DNA of 64,000 nucleotides. It comes from Oscillospiraceae bacterium (lineage in GTDB: Bacteria > Bacillota > Clostridia > Oscillospirales > Ruminococcaceae). Where the stretch lies: the NCBI GenBank assembly GCA_004557855.1, contig SFFJ01000003.1, forward strand, positions 41,773-105,772, given 5' to 3'. Numbering within the stretch: the stretch's first letter is position 1; every line of letters begins with the position of its first letter. A model generated the notes under the pieces. It did not search any database. It worked only from the letters and a program-made list of their open reading frames with translations, and was not told the DNA's origin. Positions 1 to 8,785 of this stretch are shown here, one piece after another. The translations under genes were made by a program, and so were the position numbers.

Positions 1-1204
<1,204 letters not shown>

Positions 1205-1210
1205 TCACAG

Positions 1211-1230
1211 TTATAACGGCAGCGTTATAA
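1211..1230. promoter_or_regulatory. Perfect inverted repeat in the nifJ 5' region, operator candidate
   Basis: TTATAACG and CGTTATAA flank a 4-base centre, giving a perfect 8+8 dyad between the nifJ promoter and its ribosome binding site. It does not match the Rex consensus (TTGTTAA half-sites). A repressor site is inferred only from symmetry and position. Confidence 0.4.
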
Positions 1231-1270
1231 TTTTGACGAAAAAACCCCGTTTTTATGGTTCTTTAATTCA

Positions 1271-1299
1271 ATTCTATCACCCCTAAATGGGGTAGTCTA
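1271..1299 (-). promoter_or_regulatory. Promoter of nifJ with a dyad in the spacer
   Basis: On the minus strand, TAGACT (plus 1294-1299) and TAGAAT (plus 1271-1276) are 17 bp apart. The spacer holds the dyad ACCCC-TAAAT-GGGGT at 1279-1293, so a regulator could bind between the -35 and -10 boxes. Confidence 0.55.
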
Positions 1300-1389
1300 T
1301 AAATTAGATTTTTAACAAGTGAAAATTTCCCCTGTGAAAAATGCGGTTTTTGGTGCAGGTGGAACAAAAGGGGCGGGAATTCGGGCGAA

Positions 1390-1475
1390 GGGGCGCAGCC
1401 CCGGCGGTGCGAAGCACCGCCGGCCGGTCCCCGCAGGGGGCCGGCAGCCCGCCGCAGGCGGGCGGGCTGCGCCCC
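1390..1475. repeat. Cloverleaf-type intergenic repeat, copy 1
   Basis: Left arm GGGGCGCAGCCCC (1390-1402) pairs with right arm GGGCTGCGCCCC (1464-1475). Between them are three self-complementary modules: one around GTGCGAAGCAC, one around the CCGGCC/GGCCGG stem, and GCCCGCCGCAGGCGGGC. A GCACCTTGCAGGGGG tail follows, which recurs beside other copies. Lies between nifJ and the mreB promoter. I do not recognise it as a named repeat family. Confidence 0.85.
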
Positions 1476-1590
1476 GAAGCCGCACCTTGCAGGGGGTAAA
1501 AAGGGGGCTGGGATCTCCGCACAGGGCCGGATAAAGCTATCCTCCCCCGAAAAACCGGGATTACTCCACAAAAAATTTACACTCTTTAAC

Positions 1591-1619
1591 TTGTGGTCGG
1601 GGGATTTATCGTCTATAAT
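1591..1619 (+). promoter_or_regulatory. SigA-type promoter of the mre cluster
   Basis: TTGTGG (1591-1596) and TATAAT (1614-1619) with a 17 bp spacer, about 55 bases before the mreB start. Confidence 0.75.
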
Positions 1620-1675
1620 AGCAGGTAGAGCGGCAGACTACGCCAACATCACAGATAAAAGGAGAGCAGACGGCT

Positions 1676-2692
1676 ATGGCAAGAGATATCGGCATCGACC
1701 TGGGTACGGCCAATACCCTTATTTATATGAAAGGCAAGGGCATCATCCTGCGGGAGCCCAGCGTTGTGGCGGTGGATATCCGCAATGATACCGTAAAATT
1801 CGTGGGCGATGAGGCCAAGGAGGTTGTGGGACGCACCCCGGCTTCCATTGTGGCGGTGCGCCCCCTCAAGGACGGCGTCATTGCCGACTTTGATATTGCG
1901 GCCAGTATGCTGCAGCTTTTCATCAAAAAGACGCTGGGAAGTGTGACCTTTAACCGTCCCCGCGTGGTCATCTGCATCCCCAGCGGGGTAACGGCGGTGG
2001 AGCGCCGTGCCGTGCGTGAGGTCGCCTTTAAGGCGGGCGCCAGGCAGGTGGCCATAGTGGAGGAGCCGATGGCAGCGGCCATTGGTGCGGGGCTGCCCGT
2101 GGCCGAGCCGACCGGCTGCATGATCGTGGATATCGGCGGCGGAACGGCAGAGGTGGCGGTCATCTCGATGGGGTCCATTGTGGCCTCCCGCAGTGTGCGC
2201 AGCGCCGGGGACGAATTCGAGAAAGAGATCATCGCCTATGTGAAGCGCAAATATAACGTTCTCATCGGGGACCGCACCGCCGAGGAGATCAAGATCGCCA
2301 TCGCCTCCGCTGCCCCCTACGAGGGCGAGGAGCCCTATTCCGTGATGGGCCGCAACCTGGTGGACGGCTTCCCCAAGGAGGTCACCCTGACCCCGGCCGA
2401 GATCCGCGAGGTTTTGAGTGAGCAGATCGGTGTGATCGTGGATGCGATTCTGACCACGCTGGAGCGTACCCCGCCCGAGCTTTCCGCCGATATCCTGGAG
2501 ACCGGCATTACGCTGGCGGGCGGCGGCGCCCTGCTGCACGGGCTGGATAAGCTGGTGGCGCAGCAGACCGGGATGCCGGTATTCATCGCCGAGGACCCGC
2601 TGGACTGCGTGGCCCGCGGTACCGGCGCCATCCTGGAAACGCCGGAGACCTTCTCCCGCAGCCTGTTCTTCGATAACCGCCCCAGCCATTGA
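1676..2692 (+). CDS. mreB: Rod shape-determining protein MreB
   Basis: Bacterial actin that forms membrane-associated filaments and directs lateral wall synthesis. At 338 residues it is the usual size. The actin-fold nucleotide motifs are visible: DLGTANT (residues 8-14) for phosphate 1, DIGGGTAEVAV for phosphate 2, and a GGGALLHGL adenosine loop near the C-terminus. The start follows AAAGGAGAGCAG. It heads mreB-mreC-mreD-mrdA, the standard elongasome order. An Mbl/MreB-like paralogue elsewhere cannot be excluded, but position beside mreC supports mreB. Confidence 0.97.
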   Translation: MARDIGIDLGTANTLIYMKGKGIILREPSVVAVDIRNDTVKFVGDEAKEVVGRTPASIVAVRPLKDGVIADFDIAASMLQLFIKKTLGSVTFNRPRVVICIPSGVTAVERRAVREVAFKAGARQVAIVEEPMAAAIGAGLPVAEPTGCMIVDIGGGTAEVAVISMGSIVASRSVRSAGDEFEKEIIAYVKRKYNVLIGDRTAEEIKIAIASAAPYEGEEPYSVMGRNLVDGFPKEVTLTPAEIREVLSEQIGVIVDAILTTLERTPPELSADILETGITLAGGGALLHGLDKLVAQQTGMPVFIAEDPLDCVARGTGAILETPETFSRSLFFDNRPSH

Positions 2693-2725
2693 GGGCGGAA
2701 ATGACCGTAAAGGGAACGATACAGC

Positions 2726-3595
2726 ATGAAAGACTTTTTTCGCAGCAAGACCTTTAAGATCATCGCCGTGCTGCTGGCTGCGGTACTGGCGTTCTTTCTG
2801 CGTGCGGTATATACCGGCGGGCTGATGCCCGCCCTTTCCCATATCGGCGGGGCCATTGCGACCCCCTTCGGGGAGTTCTTTGCCGGTATCGGCAACGCGG
2901 TGGAGGATTTTTTCCAGCCTGTTTTGCACGGGCGGGAGCTGCAGCAGCGGAACGAGGACCTGCAGCGCCAGGTGGATGAGCTGACCCGGCGGCAGGCCGA
3001 CTATGACGAGCTGAAAAACCAGAACGATCTGTACCGGCGGTTCTTCAGCATCAGCGACAGCAACGCCGACTACACGCTGGAGCCCGCCACCGTCATCGCA
3101 CGTGTGCCGGACGACCCTTCCGGCTCCTTTATCATCAACATCGGGCAGGCGCAGGGCATTGCCCCCGGGATGCCGGTCATTACCGAAAACGGGCTGGTGG
3201 GCATCATCGGGCGGGTGAGCGACCGCTACTGCCGGGTGCTGACGCTGATGGACCCCGCAGTGAATATCGGGGTGCTGGACAGTACCACGCTGGATACCGG
3301 CATTCTGACCGGGGATGCATCCATGCGGGAGGAGAACAGCGCCCGGCTGACCTACCTGCGGCTGCAAAGCGAGGCGTCGGCCGGTGACCTGGTCCTGACC
3401 AGCGGCTACGGCGAGAAGATCCCGCAGGGACTGACGGTGGGGTACCTTTCCGGGGTGGTGCTGGCCGATACGGGACTGACCAAGGAGGGGGCGGTGGCCC
3501 TTTCCGCGCGGCCGGAAAACGCCCGGCAGGTATTTGTCATTACCGATTTTACCGTGACCCAGACGAGCGACGACGAGACGCCCGAGGCGCCGTAA
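2726..3595 (+). CDS. mreC: Rod shape-determining protein MreC
   Basis: Membrane-anchored scaffold linking cytoplasmic MreB to the periplasmic-side wall synthases. The 289-residue product has a short basic N-terminus, one membrane segment (about 11-29), a coiled coil (about 70-112, rich in Q, E, L and R) and the MreC beta domains. The C-terminal tail is acidic. Starts 33 bases after mreB with a weak AAAGGGAACG site, so translational coupling is likely. Confidence 0.95.
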   Translation: MKDFFRSKTFKIIAVLLAAVLAFFLRAVYTGGLMPALSHIGGAIATPFGEFFAGIGNAVEDFFQPVLHGRELQQRNEDLQRQVDELTRRQADYDELKNQNDLYRRFFSISDSNADYTLEPATVIARVPDDPSGSFIINIGQAQGIAPGMPVITENGLVGIIGRVSDRYCRVLTLMDPAVNIGVLDSTTLDTGILTGDASMREENSARLTYLRLQSEASAGDLVLTSGYGEKIPQGLTVGYLSGVVLADTGLTKEGAVALSARPENARQVFVITDFTVTQTSDDETPEAP

Positions 3596-3624
3596 GATAA
3601 AGATTCGTGCAGGAGGCGGGGGCA

Positions 3625-3709
3625 GGGGCGCAGCCCCGGCGGTGCAAGGCACCGCCGCTGCGGCCGGAGGCCGCAGGCCCCGTCCGGAGGACGGGGCGGG
3701 CTGCGCCCC
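3625..3709. repeat. Cloverleaf-type intergenic repeat, copy 2
   Basis: Arms GGGGCGCAGCCCC (3625-3637) and GGGCTGCGCCCC (3698-3709). Inner hairpins are a GGTGCAAGGCACC stem, a CTGCGGCC/GGCCGCAG stem and CCCCGTCCGGAGGACGGGG. It sits inside the mre cluster, between mreC and mreD. Confidence 0.85.
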
Positions 3710-3760
3710 GAACCCACGCCGCCGGCAGAGACGATAAACGAAAGCAAAGGAGGGCGCCGC

Positions 3761-4285
3761 ATGGAGCTTTACCGCTGGTATATCCTGAAATACGGCGCCT
3801 ATGCCCTGATGGCGCTTTTGCTGTTCCGGCTGCAGTCGATCCCCGGTCTTTTGGAGATCGGGGGGGTGCGGCCGCTGCCGCTGGCGGCCCTGGCGGTGCT
3901 GGTGGCCACCATGGAGCGGGAGCTGCCGGGGGTATTATTCTGCATTTTTTGCGGGTACCTGTGCGACCTATATACCGTTGCCCCCATGGGGTATTATATG
4001 TTTTTTTTGACGGTGCTGGGGCTTATCTGCGGGCTGGTGATCCGCAACTACCTGCAGCCCAGCCTGTCTATTCTGGCGGGAGCGGTGCTGATTACGGCGT
4101 TTTTCTGCCGGGTGGTGCTGTTCCTGTTCCGGTATTCGCTGGCGGGGGTGGCCGGTGCGGCCCCGGTGCTGCTGCGGTACGACCTGCCCCATGCCGTTTA
4201 TTCGGCGGTGCTGGCGGTGCCGCTGTACTACCCGGTGCGGGCGCTGCACCGCATGGCAGAGCAGCGCACCGATACCAGACTGTAA
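3761..4285 (+). CDS. mreD: Rod shape-determining protein MreD
   Basis: Small integral membrane partner of MreC in the elongasome. The 174-residue product is almost wholly hydrophobic with five or six predicted membrane segments and a basic C-terminus. AAAGGAGGG precedes the ATG. MreD proteins are poorly conserved, so the call rests on topology, size and its position between mreC and the PBP2 gene. Confidence 0.88.
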   Translation: MELYRWYILKYGAYALMALLLFRLQSIPGLLEIGGVRPLPLAALAVLVATMERELPGVLFCIFCGYLCDLYTVAPMGYYMFFLTVLGLICGLVIRNYLQPSLSILAGAVLITAFFCRVVLFLFRYSLAGVAGAAPVLLRYDLPHAVYSAVLAVPLYYPVRALHRMAEQRTDTRL

Positions 4286-4318
4286 GCTGAAGTTGTAATT
4301 TGTGCAGGGGCCCGGTGC

Positions 4319-4408
4319 GGGGCGCAGCCCGGCCCCCCCCCCGCAGGGGGCGGGCCCTGCGGCCGCAGGCCGCAGCGGCGGCGCATGGCGCCGCCGGGGC
4401 TGCGCCCC
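4319..4408. repeat. Cloverleaf-type intergenic repeat, copy 3
   Basis: Arms GGGGCGCAGCCC (4319-4330) and GGGGCTGCGCCCC (4396-4408). Modules include a GCCC/GGGC stem, CTGCGGCCGCAGGCCGCAG and GGCGGCGCATGGCGCCGCC. The upstream tag GTGCAGGGG recurs beside several copies. Located between mreD and mrdA. Confidence 0.82.
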
Positions 4409-4451
4409 GTTCCCCTTCCCCTGCCGCAAGCCCGTAGAAAGGAGCCGACCC

Positions 4452-6728
4452 ATGTACCCCAACGAGAAAAACCGCTATATCATACTGGGCGCTGCCGTCG
4501 GCGCCGTTTTTCTGTTCTTTACGGTGGTGATGATGCTGACCCAGCTGCGGGACGGTGCGGACTACGCCCGTCAGGCGGCCATGGGCGTTTCCACCACCCA
4601 GCAGACCTCCGCCGCCCGGGGCGAGATCGTGGATGCCGAGGGGCGGGCCTTTACCGGCAATACAACCGTCTGCAATATCACCATCGACAGCAACTATTTT
4701 TCCGAGCAGGAGCTGAACCCCCTGCTGCTGGAGCTGACCGACCTGTGCCGGGACTACGGCTGTGAATGGCGGGATGAGCTGCCCATCAGCCGGGAGGAGC
4801 CCTATACCTTTACCGGGGAGGACGAGAACGCCCTGCGGGCCCTGCGCAGCAAGCTGCAATTAAGCGATGCCGCCACCCCGGAGGACGCCATGTACTGGCT
4901 GCGGGACCTGTATAATCTGAACGACTACACCGATACCGATGTGCTGGACCGGCTGCGTTCCCGCAATAAGATAGAGGGCAAAAGCGATGCCGAAACGCTG
5001 GACTGGCTGCGGGCCTACCGCAAAACGCCGGCTGCCACCGATGAGGAGCTTATCGCTTCGCTGCGGACGCAGTACCGGATGTACCGCTATACCGCCGAGG
5101 AGCAGCGGCTGCTGGCGGGGATCCGCTATACCATGACCCAATCGGAATTTTCCGACTACAACCCCTATACCTTTGCCAATGATATCGGCGATGCGCTGCT
5201 GGCCGCCCTGAAGGAGAAAAGCAGCGAGCTGCCCGGCGTGGACGGTACCACCGCCCCGGTCCGCACCTACCTGACCGGCGACCTGGCCGCCCATGTGCTG
5301 GGGGTCACCGGCTCGGTGAGCGCCGAGGAATATAACCGGCTGAAGGAGGAGGGCAAGACCTATTCCCTTTCCAATCCGTCGGGCTACCGCTTCAGCGATA
5401 CGGTGGGCAAGCGGGGCATAGAGCAGGTGATGGAGGAGGAGCTGCGCGGGCAAAACGGTCTGCGCACCGTGGTGCAGGACCAGGACGGCAGCGTGGTGCG
5501 GGTGGAGGAAACGGTAAAGGCCGTTCCGGGGCACACCGTACAGCTGACCCTGAACCAGACGGTACAGGCCGCCGCCCAGAAGGGGCTGGCCGACCGCATC
5601 AGCTACCTGAATAAAAACGCCCCGGCCACCCGCGGTAAGGAGGCCGAGGCCGGCGCCGTGGTGGCCATCGATGTAAAGACCGGCGGGGTCATCGCCATGG
5701 CAAGCTACCCCGATTACAGCCTGAATGACTACTACACCGGCTATTCCGAGATGGTGCAGCAAACCCCCTCTCCCCTGCTGAACCGCGCCACACAGGGCCT
5801 GTACACCGTGGGCAGCACCTATAAGCCCGCCGTTTCGCTGGCGGCGCTGGATACCGGCACCGTGACCACCGCCGACCGGGTGAACTGCACCGGCCGCTAT
5901 ACCTACTACCGGGATTATCAGCCGGTATGCGAAGGGGTGCACGGGCCCATCAATGTGATAGACGCCCTGCGGGTCTCCTGCAATATCTTCTTCTATGATA
6001 TGGGCCGGCGGATGGGCATCGAGACCATCAATGAATACAGCTATTCCCTGGGGATGGGACACGCCACCGGCATTGAGATCCCCGAGCTGGCGGGACAGCT
6101 TTCCTCCCCGGATACCCGTGCCGCCATCGGCGAGGAATGGTACGACAGCTACGACCTGCAATCGGCCATCGGTCAGCTGGATAACCAGTTCACCATTTTA
6201 CAGATGGCAAGCTATACCGCCACCCTGGCCAGCCGCGGCCAGCGGATGCAGGTGCATCTGGTGGATAAAATATGGGACTACAATATGCAGAATGTGCTGT
6301 ACGAGGCGCAGCCCATCGTGGTGGAGACCATAGAGGCCGAGGACGGCACATGGGCCGCCATCCGGGAGGGCATGACCCGCAGCTGCTACAACGACGCCTA
6401 CGGGCGGGGTACCAGCTACGGCACATGGGGCAGCGCCCGCGGTAAGACCTGGAGTATGTACGGGGTGGATATCGTGGTGGCGGGCAAGACCGGCTCCCCG
6501 CAACGGGGCGACGGCCTGGTCAATTCCTGCTTTATCTGCTATGCCCCGGCCGATGACCCCGAGATCGCCGTGGCGGTCATCATCGAAAAGGGCTACGAGG
6601 GCGACCGTGCCGCCCCGGTGGCCAAGGCGGTGCTGGAGGAGTATTTCTTCGGCGAGGACGGCGCCTACCACCAGAACAAGCTGGACTATCTGGCGCGGCA
6701 GGCCGCAGCCCGAACCGAGGAGCCGTAA
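4452..6728 (+). CDS. mrdA: Penicillin-binding protein 2, peptidoglycan D,D-transpeptidase
   Basis: Class B PBP that cross-links new wall during elongation. The 758-residue product has one N-terminal membrane segment (about 10-30), a dimerisation region and a C-terminal transpeptidase domain. The active-site triad is complete: S455-T-Y-K458 (SxxK), S509-C-N (SxN) and K679-T-G. ATG 4452 follows AAAGGAG; the frame is open upstream but that stretch lies in the intergenic repeat. About 760 residues is long for PBP2 but common in Clostridia. Confidence 0.95.
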   Translation: MYPNEKNRYIILGAAVGAVFLFFTVVMMLTQLRDGADYARQAAMGVSTTQQTSAARGEIVDAEGRAFTGNTTVCNITIDSNYFSEQELNPLLLELTDLCRDYGCEWRDELPISREEPYTFTGEDENALRALRSKLQLSDAATPEDAMYWLRDLYNLNDYTDTDVLDRLRSRNKIEGKSDAETLDWLRAYRKTPAATDEELIASLRTQYRMYRYTAEEQRLLAGIRYTMTQSEFSDYNPYTFANDIGDALLAALKEKSSELPGVDGTTAPVRTYLTGDLAAHVLGVTGSVSAEEYNRLKEEGKTYSLSNPSGYRFSDTVGKRGIEQVMEEELRGQNGLRTVVQDQDGSVVRVEETVKAVPGHTVQLTLNQTVQAAAQKGLADRISYLNKNAPATRGKEAEAGAVVAIDVKTGGVIAMASYPDYSLNDYYTGYSEMVQQTPSPLLNRATQGLYTVGSTYKPAVSLAALDTGTVTTADRVNCTGRYTYYRDYQPVCEGVHGPINVIDALRVSCNIFFYDMGRRMGIETINEYSYSLGMGHATGIEIPELAGQLSSPDTRAAIGEEWYDSYDLQSAIGQLDNQFTILQMASYTATLASRGQRMQVHLVDKIWDYNMQNVLYEAQPIVVETIEAEDGTWAAIREGMTRSCYNDAYGRGTSYGTWGSARGKTWSMYGVDIVVAGKTGSPQRGDGLVNSCFICYAPADDPEIAVAVIIEKGYEGDRAAPVAKAVLEEYFFGEDGAYHQNKLDYLARQAAARTEEP

Positions 6729-6751
6729 GGCTGTTTATATGCAAAAAGGTG

Positions 6752-6796
6752 CAAGCCCCCGGCTTTCCCAATGGGAGAGTCGGGGGCTTGGGTTTT
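6752..6796 (+). terminator. Probable terminator after mrdA
   Basis: CAAGCCCCCG and CGGGGGCTTG form a long stem, with TCCCA/TGGGA continuing towards the loop. Only a short GGTTTT tail follows, so termination strength is uncertain. Confidence 0.6.
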
Positions 6797-6878
6797 GGGG
6801 GCGGACGAGGGATTGAGGAAGGGGCAGGCAGGCGGGCCGCAGGCCCGGCGGCAGCGGTGAGGTGGGAAAGGAGCAGGC

Positions 6879-6961
6879 GGGCCGCAGGCCCGGCGGCGCA
6901 GCCGCCGCCCCGGCGCCCTGCGCCGGGGGTCCCGCCCGAAGGGCGGGACGGCCTGCGACCC
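6879..6961. repeat. Cloverleaf-type intergenic repeat, copy 4
   Basis: Arms GGGCCGCAGGCCC (6879-6891) and GGCCTGCGACCC (6950-6961), with one mismatch. Modules: GGCGGCGCAGCCGCC, CCGGCGCCCTGCGCCGG and GTCCCGCCCGAAGGGCGGGAC. A lone left arm also occurs about 45 bases upstream (near 6834). The 6797-7318 interval contains this copy and copy 5 and no gene that I can support. Confidence 0.8.
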
Positions 6962-7142
6962 GATGCCGGCACCTTGCAGGGGGATGCCGAGGAAGCGGGG
7001 GTCGGCGGGCAGAGGGTGGGCTCTGTGGGGCCGGGCGGGTGGCAGAGGCCGGGGGAAAGGCACCCTGCAGGAACCGGGCGGAGGCGCCATGGGCGGGGGT
7101 ATCTCACGGTGCGCCCCCCGCAAGCCGGTGCAGGGTGCGGAA

Positions 7143-7229
7143 GGCCCGCAGGGCAACCCGCCCGGAGGGCGGGTTTGGGGGCGGCCGCAGGCCGCCCCCA
7201 CGGCGGCGAAGCCGCCGGCCCTGCGGGCC
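7143..7229. repeat. Cloverleaf-type intergenic repeat, copy 5
   Basis: A different arm pair: GGCCCGCAGGGC (7143-7154) with GGCCCTGCGGGCC (7217-7229). Modules: ACCCGCCCGGAGGGCGGGT, GGGGGCGGCCGCAGGCCGCC and CGGCGGCGAAGCCGCCG. Preceded by GTGCAGGGTGCGG. Confidence 0.82.
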
Positions 7230-7318
7230 TGTGCCCTCCCGATTTGGCAGGGTGCAGTAAGCGGCGGTGCTTTTGTACTGGAACCTGCACAAAAATTTGC
7301 GGAGGGGGCAGCAACCCT

Positions 7319-7347
7319 TTGCATTTTGGCAGCCGATATGATAAGAT
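7319..7347 (+). promoter_or_regulatory. SigA-type promoter of the MinD-like gene
   Basis: TTGCAT (7319-7324) and TAAGAT (7342-7347), spacer 17 bp, 69 bases before the start codon. Confidence 0.6.
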
Positions 7348-7416
7348 AAACGTGGAAAGCTGTTCGGCAGCTTATTTTTTCCTGCACACTAAAAAACCCG
7401 AAGGAGGCCGGCCGCC

Positions 7417-8118
7417 ATGCGAAGCATTGTTATGACAGCCGGCTGCAGCGGGTGCGGCAGCGCCGCCGTTACCGCCGCCGTGGCCCGGCAGATGGCCCGG
7501 CAGGGCAAACGGGTGCTGCTGGCGGAGGCCACCGCCGGACTGCGCCGCATGAACGGCCTGCTGGATGTCCGGGAGGAGGGGCTGTTTGATCTGTGCGACC
7601 TGCTGGAGGGGCGCTGCGTGCCGGAAAATGCCCTGCTGCCCACCGCCACCCCCGGCCTGACCCTGCTGCAGGGCCCTTCGGCCATCGACTGGGTGCCGGA
7701 GGCTGCCGGTGTCCAGCTTTTGCGGGAGGAGCTGCAAAACGGCGACTGCTATGATGCCGTGCTGTGGTACTGCCCGCCGGGTGCCGGGGCGCTGCAAAAG
7801 GGGCTGCTGCCCGCCGCTGAAACGCTGGTGCTCGTGACCGATGTGACGCCGCAGGGGATCGCTGCCGCTGCCAAGACCGCCGACTGGTGGGCCGGGCAGG
7901 GGGCCGTAAATCTGCGGACCGTCTTTAACCGGGTGGGGCGCCGCCTGCCGAAGGATCTGGGCTATGCCCACCTGGATGCGGTGCTGGATGCCATCGGGGC
8001 GCGGCTGCTGGGGATGATCCCCGCGGATGCCGACCTGCCCTTCAGCGCCGCCACCGGCAATATTGCCGCCCGCCTGTGCGGGGAAAGCTGTCCGTTATTG
8101 GCCGTTTACCGGCCGTAA
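7417..8118 (+). CDS. MinD/ParA-like protein with a degenerate P-loop
   Basis: The 233-residue product resembles the MinD/ParA (SIMIBI) fold: an N-terminal loop where the deviant Walker A should be, a RQGKRVLLAEA strand, a DAVLWYCPPGAG segment in place of the usual Walker B region, and a late VFNRVG strand. The P-loop reads TAGCSGCGSAA and lacks both lysines of the KGGxGKT signature, so ATP hydrolysis is doubtful. GAAGGAGG precedes the ATG. MinD normally follows mre and PBP2 genes in Clostridia, which supports a septum-placement ancestry; no minC or minE is seen. Confidence 0.6.
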   Translation: MRSIVMTAGCSGCGSAAVTAAVARQMARQGKRVLLAEATAGLRRMNGLLDVREEGLFDLCDLLEGRCVPENALLPTATPGLTLLQGPSAIDWVPEAAGVQLLREELQNGDCYDAVLWYCPPGAGALQKGLLPAAETLVLVTDVTPQGIAAAAKTADWWAGQGAVNLRTVFNRVGRRLPKDLGYAHLDAVLDAIGARLLGMIPADADLPFSAATGNIAARLCGESCPLLAVYRP

Positions 8119-8162
8119 TCCCATAAAAAAGAACCCTACATTGCCAAAGGAGGCATTTTTAC

Positions 8163-8567
8163 ATGAATATCGCACTGATTGCCCACGACGCCAAAAAGGA
8201 ACTGATGGTACAGTTCTGCATCGCCTATTGCGGCATTTTAAGCCGCCACAACCTGTGCGCCACCGGAACCACCGGCAAGCTGGTCGCAGAGGCGACGGGG
8301 CTGCGGATCACCTGCTTTATGGCGGGCAGCCAGGGCGGCGACCAGCAGATCTCCTCCCGCATTTCCTGCAACGAGATCGACCTGCTGCTGTATTTCCGCA
8401 ATCCCATCGGCGCCAAGGCCACCGAGCCGGACGAGGCCAGCTTGCTGCGTCTGTGCGATGTGTATAACATCCCCTACGCCACCAACATTGCCTCCGCCGA
8501 GGCGATGATCCATGCGCTGGAAAACGGCGACCTGGACTGGCGCGATATTGTCAATCCCAAGGCATAA
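8163..8567 (+). CDS. mgsA: Methylglyoxal synthase family protein
   Basis: MgsA converts dihydroxyacetone phosphate to methylglyoxal and phosphate. The 134-residue product has the family length, the AHD start (H8), the phosphate loop TGTTG (34-38) and the catalytic GGDQQ (D60). By alignment from memory, E. coli D71, D91, H98 and D101 fall on D60, N80, T87 and D90, so two active-site positions differ. The ending GDLDWRDIVNP is typical of clostridial members. AAAGGAGG precedes the start. Activity should not be assumed. Confidence 0.85.
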   Translation: MNIALIAHDAKKELMVQFCIAYCGILSRHNLCATGTTGKLVAEATGLRITCFMAGSQGGDQQISSRISCNEIDLLLYFRNPIGAKATEPDEASLLRLCDVYNIPYATNIASAEAMIHALENGDLDWRDIVNPKA

Positions 8568-8582
8568 CCCCGCCCCATTCAT

Positions 8583-8610
8583 CCCCCCGCCACGGCGGGG
8601 GTTTTGCTTT
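8583..8610 (+). terminator. Rho-independent terminator after mgsA
   Basis: CCCCCGCC and GGCGGGGG form a tight hairpin followed by GTTTTGCTTT. Confidence 0.8.
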
Positions 8611-8704
8611 GCGGGGGTGGTGATACCCTTTAGGGCTTCTGCAAACCGCGGGAGGCCGGGCCCCGCACCTTGCAGGAGCCCCGCAAAACCCGCCGCCGGT
8701 TTTC

Positions 8705-8733
8705 TTGCGTCCTGCGGCGGGTTATACTATAAT
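8705..8733 (+). promoter_or_regulatory. SigA-type promoter of aroB
   Basis: TTGCGT (8705-8710) and TATAAT (8728-8733), 17 bp spacer. The -35 box lies in the loop of an inverted repeat, AACCCGCCGC (8687-8696) and GCGGCGGGTT (8714-8723), which could be an operator. Confidence 0.7.
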
Positions 8734-8785
8734 AAAGCCAAAAGACCGGTGTCTTGCGAAAATCCCCCAGAAAGGCGGCGAAACC

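Noticed and set aside
1211-1230. Rex operator at nifJ
   Set aside because: TTATAACG half-sites do not fit the TTGTTAA...TTAACAA consensus, so only an unspecified operator is proposed.
1390-1475. Intergenic repeats as ordinary terminators
   Set aside because: Copies lack T runs on either strand, and several lie beside independent standard terminators (for example after the DUF4358-like gene), so simple rho-independent termination does not explain them.
1649-3652. Minus-strand open frame opposite mreB-mreC
   Set aside because: Antisense shadow; mreB and mreC are clear on the plus strand.
6749-7435. Open frames of 60-230 codons within the repeat-rich gap after mrdA
   Set aside because: They are translations of palindromic GC-rich repeats (G/R/P/A-rich), without ribosome binding sites or conserved motifs.
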